Part shown: positions 14,892-21,383 of the stretch, piece by piece
How the letters are laid out: every line of letters begins with the position of its first letter
Position numbering within the stretch: the stretch's first letter is position 1
Assembly (NCBI GenBank): GCA_003446605.1
Contig: DMDF01000172.1
Span: 1-21,383 of the forward strand
Direction: 5' to 3'
Source: Anaerolineaceae bacterium
Lineage (GTDB): Bacteria > Chloroflexota > Anaerolineae > Anaerolineales > Anaerolineaceae
Length of the DNA: 21,383 nt
Made by a program: the position numbers and the translations under genes
Notes under the pieces: generated by a model
Seen by the model: the letters and a program-made list of their open reading frames with translations, nothing else
Told to the model about the DNA's origin: nothing
The model's database searches: none

Positions 14892-16407
14892 TCAAAATCT
14901 ACGCTTAATCATTGAATTGATCAGCGCAGTAGTTGTGGCGGTTGGAATAGGATTTTTTATTGCAAAAGCCAAAACAAAACAAATTCTGCAAAAAAGCGAA
15001 CAAGTGATCCAGGAGAGTCATGAAGCAGCCAGAGATATCGAACTACGTGCTCGTGACGCAGCCTTGAAGATTAAACAGGATGCTGAAGCGGAAATCAGCC
15101 GCAGGCGATCCGAATTATCTCGTGAAGAGGATCGCATCCAGAGCCGGCGCGCAAGCCTTGACCAGCGCTACGAGAGGATCGAGCAGCGCGAAAACAACCT
15201 CAATAAACGCCAAAGCTCCATTGATAAAAGGATGAACGAAGTCGAAACATTATTCCAACAAGAAATGGAAAAACTGCAACAGATCTCGCATGTGACTACC
15301 GAACAGGCGAAGGAAATACTACTGCAGGAAGTTGAAAAAGAAGCCAGAGGGGATATGGCACGCATCTATCGTCAAATTGAAGCAGATGCGCGTGCTGAGG
15401 GTGATAAACGTGCCCGTGAGATTATCACGGAAGCGGTTCAGCGTGTTGCATCTGACCAGGTAGCACAGATCACCTCATCCACTGTCTCTCTACCCAACGA
15501 AGAGATGAAAGGAAGGATCGTTGGGCGCAACGGGCGCAACATTCGAGCTTTCGAACAAGCTGCTGGTGTGGATATTATCGTAGATGATACGCCAGAAGCT
15601 GTCACCATTTCCTGCTTTGATCCCACCCGTCGTGAGATCGCACGCCGTGCATTGCAGCGCCTGATCGATGATGGGCGCATCCATCCGGCTCACATTGAGA
15701 AGATCCTGGCAGAGGAAAAGAAGGAAGTTGAAAAGGTCATCGAAGAGGCTGGTGAAGAAGCCGCGTTTGATGCCGGTGTGGCAGGTATTCCTCCCCAGGT
15801 TCTCAATATGCTGGGACGTTTGAAATTCCGTACATCATTCGGTCAAAACCAGCTCTCGCATGCAGGGGAGACCGCGAGAATTGCTGCGTTGATCGCCTCG
15901 GAAATTGGAGGAGATGTCGAAATAGCCAAAGCAGCCGGTTTACTGCATGATATCGGGAAAGCTATGGATCACAATGTGGAAGGTACGCATGCCTTGATTG
16001 GAGCTGAATTCTGTAAACGCAACCGCGTCAATGAAGCGGTTGTAAACGCGATTGCCAGCCACCACCATGAAGAAGATCAGAAGACGCTGGAAGCGGTCAT
16101 TGTGGAAGCGGCTGATGCGATTTCGGGTGCTCGCCCGGGTGCCCGCAGGGAGAACTTGGAGCAATATATCAAGCGTCTGAAGACACTCGAAGAGATGGCA
16201 AATTCCTATGAAGGGGTTAGCCAGGCATTCGCGATCCAAGCCGGACGTGAAGTACGCATCATCGTGGAACCAGAAAAGATCGATGATCTGGAAGCAACTC
16301 GCCTGGCAAGAGATATTGCCAAGAATATCGAAGAGACCATGCAATATCCCGGTCAGATCCGCGTAACCGTCATCCGGGAGATGCGTGTGGTGGACTTTGC
16401 AAAATAA
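14881..16407 (+). CDS. rny: Ribonuclease Y
   Basis: RNase Y is a membrane-anchored endoribonuclease that starts mRNA decay and processes riboswitch and other leader RNAs in many bacteria that lack RNase E. The 508-residue protein is full length. It has an N-terminal membrane segment (LIIELISAVVVAVGIGFFIA), a long charged coiled coil (about 30-195), a KH RNA-binding domain with GRNG at 215-218, and an HD domain with LLHDIGK (His356-Asp357) and a conserved C-terminal extension. The ATG is inside the recX end, with AGAGG about nine bases upstream. It is co-transcribed with recX, so the structured leader would control both genes. A bidirectional terminator follows. Confidence 0.96.
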   Translation: MEGNQNLRLIIELISAVVVAVGIGFFIAKAKTKQILQKSEQVIQESHEAARDIELRARDAALKIKQDAEAEISRRRSELSREEDRIQSRRASLDQRYERIEQRENNLNKRQSSIDKRMNEVETLFQQEMEKLQQISHVTTEQAKEILLQEVEKEARGDMARIYRQIEADARAEGDKRAREIITEAVQRVASDQVAQITSSTVSLPNEEMKGRIVGRNGRNIRAFEQAAGVDIIVDDTPEAVTISCFDPTRREIARRALQRLIDDGRIHPAHIEKILAEEKKEVEKVIEEAGEEAAFDAGVAGIPPQVLNMLGRLKFRTSFGQNQLSHAGETARIAALIASEIGGDVEIAKAAGLLHDIGKAMDHNVEGTHALIGAEFCKRNRVNEAVVNAIASHHHEEDQKTLEAVIVEAADAISGARPGARRENLEQYIKRLKTLEEMANSYEGVSQAFAIQAGREVRIIVEPEKIDDLEATRLARDIAKNIEETMQYPGQIRVTVIREMRVVDFAK

Positions 16408-16424
16408 GCATACCCTTAATGATG

Positions 16425-16455
16425 AAAACAGGCACTACATGTGGTGCCTGTTTTT
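16425..16455. terminator. Bidirectional terminator between rny and the MBL hydrolase
   Basis: AAAACAGGCAC (16425-16435) pairs perfectly with GTGCCTGTTTT (16444-16454), an 11-bp stem with an 8-base loop. A T-run follows on the plus strand, and the leading A-run gives a T-run on the minus strand. It lies between the convergent rny stop (16407) and the stop of the minus-strand operon (16477). Confidence 0.92.
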
Positions 16456-16476
16456 ATTTAAGTTTTGCAGTTGAAT

Positions 16477-17118
16477 TCAATCCAAGAAGGGATTGTTCTT
16501 TCGTTCCTCTGACACACTCGTGACAGGTCCATGCCCACAAAATAGCGCAGTTGCATCAGGCAAGGTAAGAACTTGCTCACGTATGCTATTGCGTAGTGCT
16601 GCACTATCGCAATAAGCCATATCCGTCCGACCAATGCTGTGGTAAAAAATTAAGTCACCGCAAAAGGCGGTACGGCTTGCTTGCCAGTAGAGGAGCACAT
16701 GTCCGGGGGTATGACCTGGGGTGTGACGAACCTCGATGGCAGAATCTCCGAAGGGAATATGTTGCCCATGAAAAAAGAAACGGGTAGGTTGTGCTTTAGG
16801 ATCGAATTCAAAACCAAATTCCCTGGCACCACCACCAGAATTCCATAATGGCAGATCATCGGGGTGCAGAAAAATGGGAATATGGCTTCCAAATTCACTC
16901 AACAAGGAATAAACACCGGCAATGTGATCAAAATGGGCGTGGGTGACCCAGATGGATTCAAGTTCCAAGTTTTGGGTGTGCATGCTGTCAATCACTTCAC
17001 TGATCCCGGCAGCCGGATCAATAACGACTGCTTTTCGGGAATCAGGCTTCATGAGTAAATAGGTATTATTTTCGATCTGACCGATGGTAAAGGTTTGAAT
17101 TGTATTGTACGTTTGCAT
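16477..17118 (-). CDS. Metallo-beta-lactamase-fold hydrolase (glyoxalase II-like)
   Basis: From the ATG at 17118 the protein has 213 residues and begins MQTYNTIQTFTIG, which fits the family N-terminus. A GTG at 17136 overlapping the esterase stop (TAGTG) would add six residues. Neither start has a ribosome-binding site, so coupling to the esterase gene is likely. Counting from the GTG, the metal-binding set is THAHFDH (65-71), TPGHTPGH (139-146), Asp161 in CGDLIF and His202 in CGHGP. This is the binuclear site of glyoxalase II-like hydrolases. The natural substrate is probably a thioester such as an acylglutathione or other acyl-thiol, but this cannot be settled from sequence. It is the last gene of the metE operon. 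Confidence 0.9.
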   Translation of the reverse strand: MQTYNTIQTFTIGQIENNTYLLMKPDSRKAVVIDPAAGISEVIDSMHTQNLELESIWVTHAHFDHIAGVYSLLSEFGSHIPIFLHPDDLPLWNSGGGAREFGFEFDPKAQPTRFFFHGQHIPFGDSAIEVRHTPGHTPGHVLLYWQASRTAFCGDLIFYHSIGRTDMAYCDSAALRNSIREQVLTLPDATALFCGHGPVTSVSEERKNNPFLD

Positions 17119-17135
17119 CGCAGGCTGCCGATCCA

Positions 17136-17888
17136 CTACTTGAGCGTCTTTTTTATAAAATCATCGATGGCTTTGAAGGCGGTCTCGCGCTCGATATCTT
17201 CAGTGACCACATGCCCGCTCTTTTCAAGAACCATTTTGGTCTTTTGCTTTGAAGGAATATTGGTGTAGTATTTTTCTAAATTTTCGAAGGGCACCCCTTG
17301 ATCGGCTTTAGAGTGAATGAGAAGGACGGGGATGGAAATCTCAGGAACGTGCGTGCGCGTTTCTTTCAAGAGTGAATCCAACTCAACAATAGCACGGGTC
17401 GGATAGGCTGTGTAGTTGGCATGTTGTGCATCATTTCGCTTGTCTTTCATGTCGCTTTGCCCTTTAGAGGCGTAGGGCATGATCACACTGAGTGGACGTA
17501 GAAAAGGGACACGCCAATCATCCAGGAGATATGGAGCAGAAATCGCAACAGCGGCATCCAGCGAATAAGTTGCGGCTGCCAGCATGGAAAGCGCACCTCC
17601 CATGGAGAGCCCGATAGGTACAACCTGCGAGCAGCACGTTCGCAGCATATTGATGCCATCCTCCACGGATGCCAGCCAATCCTGCCACCTGGTGCGTTTC
17701 ATATCCTCGATTTGGGTGGCATGACCTGCCAAGCGGATGCCCAAGACGGTATGCCCCTGTGCAGCCAGATGGTCACCCAAGAGGCGCATTTCTTTGGGTG
17801 TTCCGGTGAACCCGTGAATGAGTAAAAAACCAAGGTCATCGCCTTTGAAGAAAAAAGGTTCTGCCGTGGGCATGATGAGAGGTTTCAT
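17136..17888 (-). CDS. Alpha/beta hydrolase, carboxylesterase/monoacylglycerol-lipase type
   Basis: The 250-residue serine hydrolase has HGFTG (25-29) as oxyanion-hole region, nucleophile Ser95 in GLSMGG, Asp196 in HSKADQGVP and His226 in SGHVVTED. The cap region carries LLDDWRVPFLRPLSVIMPYA. Size and motifs match the Est30-like carboxylesterases, which cleave short- to medium-chain esters and monoglycerides. The in vivo substrate is unknown. A GGAG site, formed at the stop of the upstream peptidase gene (TAGGAG), lies about nine bases before the ATG, and the intergenic gap is 12 bases, so the two genes are co-translated. Confidence 0.9.
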   Translation of the reverse strand: MKPLIMPTAEPFFFKGDDLGFLLIHGFTGTPKEMRLLGDHLAAQGHTVLGIRLAGHATQIEDMKRTRWQDWLASVEDGINMLRTCCSQVVPIGLSMGGALSMLAAATYSLDAAVAISAPYLLDDWRVPFLRPLSVIMPYASKGQSDMKDKRNDAQHANYTAYPTRAIVELDSLLKETRTHVPEISIPVLLIHSKADQGVPFENLEKYYTNIPSKQKTKMVLEKSGHVVTEDIERETAFKAIDDFIKKTLK

Positions 17889-17900
17889 AGGTATTGTCTC

Positions 17901-19004
17901 CTATTTAATGATGATTAGTTCTCGAGAGAGAGTGGTCAGGGTTTCGGCACCCACGGTAGTGATGAGGATGTTATCTTCGATACGAACCCCTCCTTCGTCG
18001 GGAAGATAGATGCCGGGTTCGATGGTAAAGGTATTACCAACTTCCAATTCGTGGGGATAATCGGATGCAATGTAGGGCGCTTCGTGGGCTTCCATACCGA
18101 TACCATGACCGGTGCGGTGGGTGAAGTATTCTCCCATGCCCGCTTCACTGATAACTGCCCGCGCCGCTTCATCCACTTGATTGCAAGGAATCCCTGCCTT
18201 TGCGGTTTGCCTGGCTTTCTCATTGGCTGCTTTGGTAATCTGTGCCATGTTGGAGAATTTCTCATCGGGTTGACCGATGGATAGCGTGCGGGTGATATCT
18301 GAAATGTAATGGTTGGAACGTGCTCCCCAATCGATGACAACAAGATCTCCCTGTTCAAGCTTTCTATCCGAGGGCACTGCATGAGGGTTGGCGGAATTTG
18401 GTCCAGCAGCTACAATGGGGCTGAAGGGAAGTTCTGGGTCAGACCCCAGACGCAGAAGATTGACAACCAGCTCACCAGCGATCTCTTTTTCAGTACGACC
18501 GGGTTGAATGATCTTGAGCGTTTCACGAAACGCTTCCTCTGCAATCTGAATGGCTTTGCGGATGCTCTCGACCTCACTGCTATCTTTACGGGTACGCAGC
18601 GACTGAAAAAGAGCATCTGAAGCGACGAAATGCAATTCCGAATTTGCCTGATGCAGGAGGTCCATTTCCAGATAGCGCATTTGCGTGGAATTTACACCCA
18701 CCTTCTGAATATTTTCTGGAAGGCTTTGCAGCGCCTGTGCGAAGACTTGTACCCAACTTTCTCGTTCTTCACTGTAAGGAAAGGGTTCTATTGGGATACG
18801 ACAAGCTTTTACCTTCGTTGTTTCAAAATCAGGATAGATGAAGGCAGGTTTGCTAATTGCTGCTATTAACAGCACGGCGGGACGTTCTGAAATATGAAAA
18901 TCTAATCCAGTAAAATAGCTCAGGTCTGGTCCGGCAGGCACCGCAATCAAGGGCAGCCCTTTTTCGATCATCTTCGTTTGCAGTGTTTCGATTCTATCTG
19001 GCAT
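17901..19004 (-). CDS. M24 family Xaa-Pro aminopeptidase/dipeptidase
   Basis: The 367-residue protein has the two-domain M24B layout: a creatinase-like N-terminal domain (about 1-135) and a pita-bread catalytic domain. The five metal ligands are all visible: Asp225 in VVIDWGA, Asp236 in SDITRT, His300 in HRTGHGIGMEAH, Glu329 in FTIEPGIYLP and Glu343 in GGVRIEDN. The length is close to PepQ/YpdF-type enzymes, which release amino acids next to proline. Aminopeptidase cannot be told from prolidase here. Its GAGG ribosome-binding site is inside the last codons of metE, and the genes are two bases apart. Confidence 0.93.
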   Translation of the reverse strand: MPDRIETLQTKMIEKGLPLIAVPAGPDLSYFTGLDFHISERPAVLLIAAISKPAFIYPDFETTKVKACRIPIEPFPYSEERESWVQVFAQALQSLPENIQKVGVNSTQMRYLEMDLLHQANSELHFVASDALFQSLRTRKDSSEVESIRKAIQIAEEAFRETLKIIQPGRTEKEIAGELVVNLLRLGSDPELPFSPIVAAGPNSANPHAVPSDRKLEQGDLVVIDWGARSNHYISDITRTLSIGQPDEKFSNMAQITKAANEKARQTAKAGIPCNQVDEAARAVISEAGMGEYFTHRTGHGIGMEAHEAPYIASDYPHELEVGNTFTIEPGIYLPDEGGVRIEDNILITTVGAETLTTLSRELIIIK

Positions 19005-19006
19005 CT

Positions 19007-21292
19007 TTATTTCCTCATCTCAATTTTATCGCGAACGTTTTGTGCCGCCGCCACCATATTTTTAAGAGAAGGGAGAGTCTCTTGCCACCCACGGGTTTTC
19101 AACCCGCAATCAGGATTGACCCAAACCTGGTTAGCTGGCAGTACGGTGAGGGCTTTTTTAATTAAATCTTCCAGTTCCCCGGTGGAAGGAATGCGGGGAG
19201 AATGGATATCGTACACACCTGGTCCGATCTCATTGGGATAATGGAAATCCGAGAAGGCTTTCAATAATTCCATATCTGAACGAGCGGCTTCAATGGAGAT
19301 GACATCCGCATCCAGCGCTGCGATGGATGCGATGATCTCGTTGAATTCGGAATAGCACATGTGGGTGTGGATCTGGGTTTCATCACGACAGCCGCTGGTG
19401 GTGATATGGAAGGCATGCACCGCCCAATCAAGGTATGCCTGCCATTCCTTTTTCTTCAACGGTAACCCTTCGCGCAGCGCCGGTTCATCGATCTGGATGA
19501 CCTTGATCCCGGCTTGCTCGAGATCGTGTACCTCTTTCTGAATGGCATGAGCGATCTGGAAACAGGTTTGTGAGCGCGGCTGGTCATCGCGCACGAACGA
19601 CCACTGTAGAATGGTAACCGGACCGGTAAGCATTCCTTTGACGGGTTTACTTGTCAAAGATTGAGCATACCTGATCCAATCCACTGTCATAGGGTGGGGG
19701 CGTTCAACATCTCCAAAAATGATGGGCGGACGCACATAACGAGAGCCAAAGCTCTGTACCCAGCCATGTTTGGTGAAAATGAACCCTTCCAATTGTTCGG
19801 CGAAATACTGCACCATATCATTGCGTTCAAATTCTCCATGCACCAGTACATCCAGCCCGATTTGTTCTTGCAGGTGAATCACCTCTTCTATTTTTTGCCG
19901 GAGGAAAGCATCATAATCCTGCTGGTTTATTTCTCCTTTGGTAAAACGGGAGCGCATCTGGCGTACATCGCTGGTTTGAGGGAACGACCCAATGGTGGTG
20001 GTAGGAAGCAAAGGGAGATCCAACACCTGCTGTTGTTTATCTTTGCGAATGGAAAAAGGATGGCTCCGTCCGGCGGTGAGAGGTTGAGGTGTTTGAATGG
20101 AATGATGCGCCCGTTTGTTCCGGATATATGTCTCGCGTTCCTGTAGAGCAGCGTTGTTTTCCGCAAATAGATCCGATTTTTGATGGGTGTTGGCAGCGGA
20201 TGTCAGAGCGCTGAGTTCATCCAGTTTTTGCACCGCAAAAGCCAGCCAATTTCTGACTGGTTGGTTGATCTTATCTTCAAGAGTTAGGTCTTGGGGAACA
20301 TGCAGCAGCGAACAAGAAGGAGCGATCTGCACGTTTGCAGAAAGGGAGGCGGGAAGGTTGTGAATTTTCGAGAGGATATTCTCGAGATCGGCTCGCCAGA
20401 TGTTATGCCCATCAATAACGCCTAAAGAAAGGATTTTGAGTGGTATGGAGTGAGATTTCAACAAATGCCATTGATCTTCTCCTGACACCATATCGAGGTG
20501 GATACCTTCCACCGGTAAAGAGAAAGCCAGGTCGGAATTATCGCCAAGGCTGTCAAAATAGCCTGCCAGCAGGATGTTGGGTCTGTGCGCACTTGCACCA
20601 AGTAATTGATATGCAGAATGGTAAGCAGCCCGCACATCAGGGGTGAGGTCTTTGACCAGCATGGGCTCATCCATCTGTACCCATTCTGCCCCGGCATCAT
20701 AGAGAGCGGCAAGGATGGCTTGATACACCGGCAGTAGATCATCCAGCCTGGAAAGCGGTTGAAATTTGGCTGTGTGGGTTTTGCTCAGCAGCAAGAAAGT
20801 GAGCGGACCCAGCAGAACCGGTCTGGTTTCGTACCCGGCAGCTTTCGCTTCTCGGTATTCATCCAGAACCTTCGAATACGTGAAAGAGAAGCGGGTGGTT
20901 GGCTCGATTTCAGGTACGATATGATGATAGTTGGTGTTGAACCATTTGGTCATTTCCATAGCGGGAATATCGAGGTCTGTGTTTTGTTTTCCCCGAGCCA
21001 TTGCAAAATAGATTGAAAGGTTGAAATGGGCTGCGATCTGCTGATAACGCGGTGGTATCGCGCCCAGCATACAGATGGTATCAAGCACATGGTCGTAGAG
21101 GGAAAAATCATTCGAAGGAATGCTATCCATACCGTGCTCAGCCTGTATAGCCCAGTTTTGCTGGCGGATGGATGCAGTTTTTTCCAGCAAGGTCTGTTCA
21201 GAAATTTCCCCTTTCCAATATTTCTCAAGGGCGTTTTTTGTCTCGCGCTGAAACCCGATACGTGGAAATCCAAGATTGGATGATTCGAACAT
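19007..21292 (-). CDS. metE: Cobalamin-independent methionine synthase
   Basis: MetE transfers a methyl group from 5-methyltetrahydropteroyl-polyglutamate to homocysteine, making methionine without B12. The start can be the ATG at 21295 or the next codon at 21292. GGAGG is one base from the first and four from the second, so I prefer 21292 (761 residues). Both homologous halves are present. Numbered from the first ATG, the zinc ligands in the C-terminal half are His645 and Cys647 (HTHMC), Glu669 (SIEAA) and Cys730 (NPDCG), each offset by four from the E. coli enzyme. IGSFPQ at 435-440 and VHGEFERND at 485-493 are also conserved. The length is normal. The gene lies 13 bases after the stop of a partial gene, so it is probably not the first gene of its operon. 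Confidence 0.97.
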   Translation of the reverse strand: MFESSNLGFPRIGFQRETKNALEKYWKGEISEQTLLEKTASIRQQNWAIQAEHGMDSIPSNDFSLYDHVLDTICMLGAIPPRYQQIAAHFNLSIYFAMARGKQNTDLDIPAMEMTKWFNTNYHHIVPEIEPTTRFSFTYSKVLDEYREAKAAGYETRPVLLGPLTFLLLSKTHTAKFQPLSRLDDLLPVYQAILAALYDAGAEWVQMDEPMLVKDLTPDVRAAYHSAYQLLGASAHRPNILLAGYFDSLGDNSDLAFSLPVEGIHLDMVSGEDQWHLLKSHSIPLKILSLGVIDGHNIWRADLENILSKIHNLPASLSANVQIAPSCSLLHVPQDLTLEDKINQPVRNWLAFAVQKLDELSALTSAANTHQKSDLFAENNAALQERETYIRNKRAHHSIQTPQPLTAGRSHPFSIRKDKQQQVLDLPLLPTTTIGSFPQTSDVRQMRSRFTKGEINQQDYDAFLRQKIEEVIHLQEQIGLDVLVHGEFERNDMVQYFAEQLEGFIFTKHGWVQSFGSRYVRPPIIFGDVERPHPMTVDWIRYAQSLTSKPVKGMLTGPVTILQWSFVRDDQPRSQTCFQIAHAIQKEVHDLEQAGIKVIQIDEPALREGLPLKKKEWQAYLDWAVHAFHITTSGCRDETQIHTHMCYSEFNEIIASIAALDADVISIEAARSDMELLKAFSDFHYPNEIGPGVYDIHSPRIPSTGELEDLIKKALTVLPANQVWVNPDCGLKTRGWQETLPSLKNMVAAAQNVRDKIEMRK

Positions 21293-21308
21293 CATTCCTC
21301 CAAGGGGG

Positions 21309-21383
21309 TTAAGATTTGATTCTTTCTACAAAGATCAATTTCGCTGTTTTAAACCCCAGGGTAACGGTGGCTTGATCAATTTG
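21309..21383 (-). CDS. 3' end of an unidentified gene upstream of metE
   Basis: On the minus strand the last 75 bases of the window read as 24 codons plus TAA with no break, ending TAKLIFVERIKS. The other two minus-strand frames contain stops. The stop is 13 bases before the metE start, and the space between contains the metE ribosome-binding site. The tail has a protein-like make-up (alternating hydrophobic stretch VTLGFKTAKLIFV), but I do not recognise a family. A 24-codon open run can occur by chance, so this is a moderate call. Confidence 0.5.
   Translation of the reverse strand, partial: QIDQATVTLGFKTAKLIFVERIKS

Noticed and set aside
15940..16344. 134-codon minus-strand frame opposite rny
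   Set aside because: It lies antisense to the conserved HD domain of RNase Y and looks like a coding shadow.
19661..20146. 161-codon open frame on the plus strand opposite metE
   Set aside because: It is antisense to a highly conserved enzyme, has no family features and no ribosome-binding site; it is a shadow of metE.
21296..21383. SAM or cobalamin riboswitch before metE
   Set aside because: The space is mostly an open frame ending 13 bases before metE and shows no riboswitch core; any such element would lie outside the window.

Overview
The window looks like chromosomal DNA of an uncultured or environmental Chloroflexota bacterium, probably Anaerolineae. That placement is an inference. 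It rests on a secreted lipoprotein with a long Thr/Ser/Pro linker, a RecX-RNase Y gene pair, a cyclic-2,3-diphosphoglycerate-synthetase-like gene, a TgpA-type transglutaminase, and several genes that lack Shine-Dalgarno sites. There is no rRNA, tRNA, CRISPR array, insertion sequence or phage gene. Most of the DNA is densely packed housekeeping and cell-envelope coding sequence.

Layout from left to right. (1) 1-64 is a perfect inverted copy of 195-258, so the left end is probably a fold-back or chimeric assembly artefact. It replaces the 5' part of a cPGS-like GTPase gene whose remaining 3' part (62-757) ends at a strong terminator. (2) A plus-strand operon, 822-7527, starts with what looks like a leaderless obgE and continues with nadD, a lipoprotein, a Wzz-like chain-length protein, an O-antigen-ligase/polymerase-like membrane protein, and a secreted M30-like zinc protease. 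Junctions are short gaps or overlaps (ATGA, TAAATG, TAATG), so housekeeping and envelope genes are probably co-transcribed. (3) A small YtxH protein on the minus strand (7537-7743) diverges from a TgpA-like transglutaminase on the plus strand (7824-10202). A perfect 6-5-6 inverted repeat lies between them. (4) A minus-strand operon, 13891 to 10168, encodes a GT-C-like multispanning protein, two small membrane proteins and a PfkB-family protein with an altered catalytic motif. Its last gene overlaps the transglutaminase gene tail to tail by 35 bp. (5) A 334-bp gap (13892-14225) precedes recX and rny on the plus strand. (6) A bidirectional terminator separates rny from a minus-strand operon, 21383 to 16477. 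That operon carries the tail of an unidentified gene, metE, an M24 aminopeptidase, an esterase and a metallo-beta-lactamase-fold hydrolase.

The best candidate for something undescribed is the recX leader. It has a good -10 box at 13978, a long-range helix (14031-14043 with 14192-14204), and a terminator-like hairpin (14193-14222) that ends four bases before the recX start. The two structures compete for the same bases, as in an attenuator or riboswitch. The leader also holds three copies of TATTAAG. I cannot match it to a known RNA family by eye.

Two other patterns deserve attention. At obgE and at the GT-C gene, a -10 hexamer lies at exactly the distance that puts transcription initiation on the A of the start codon. 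The envelope genes behind obgE-nadD form an assembly and remodelling module with no visible glycosyltransferase or tyrosine kinase beside them.
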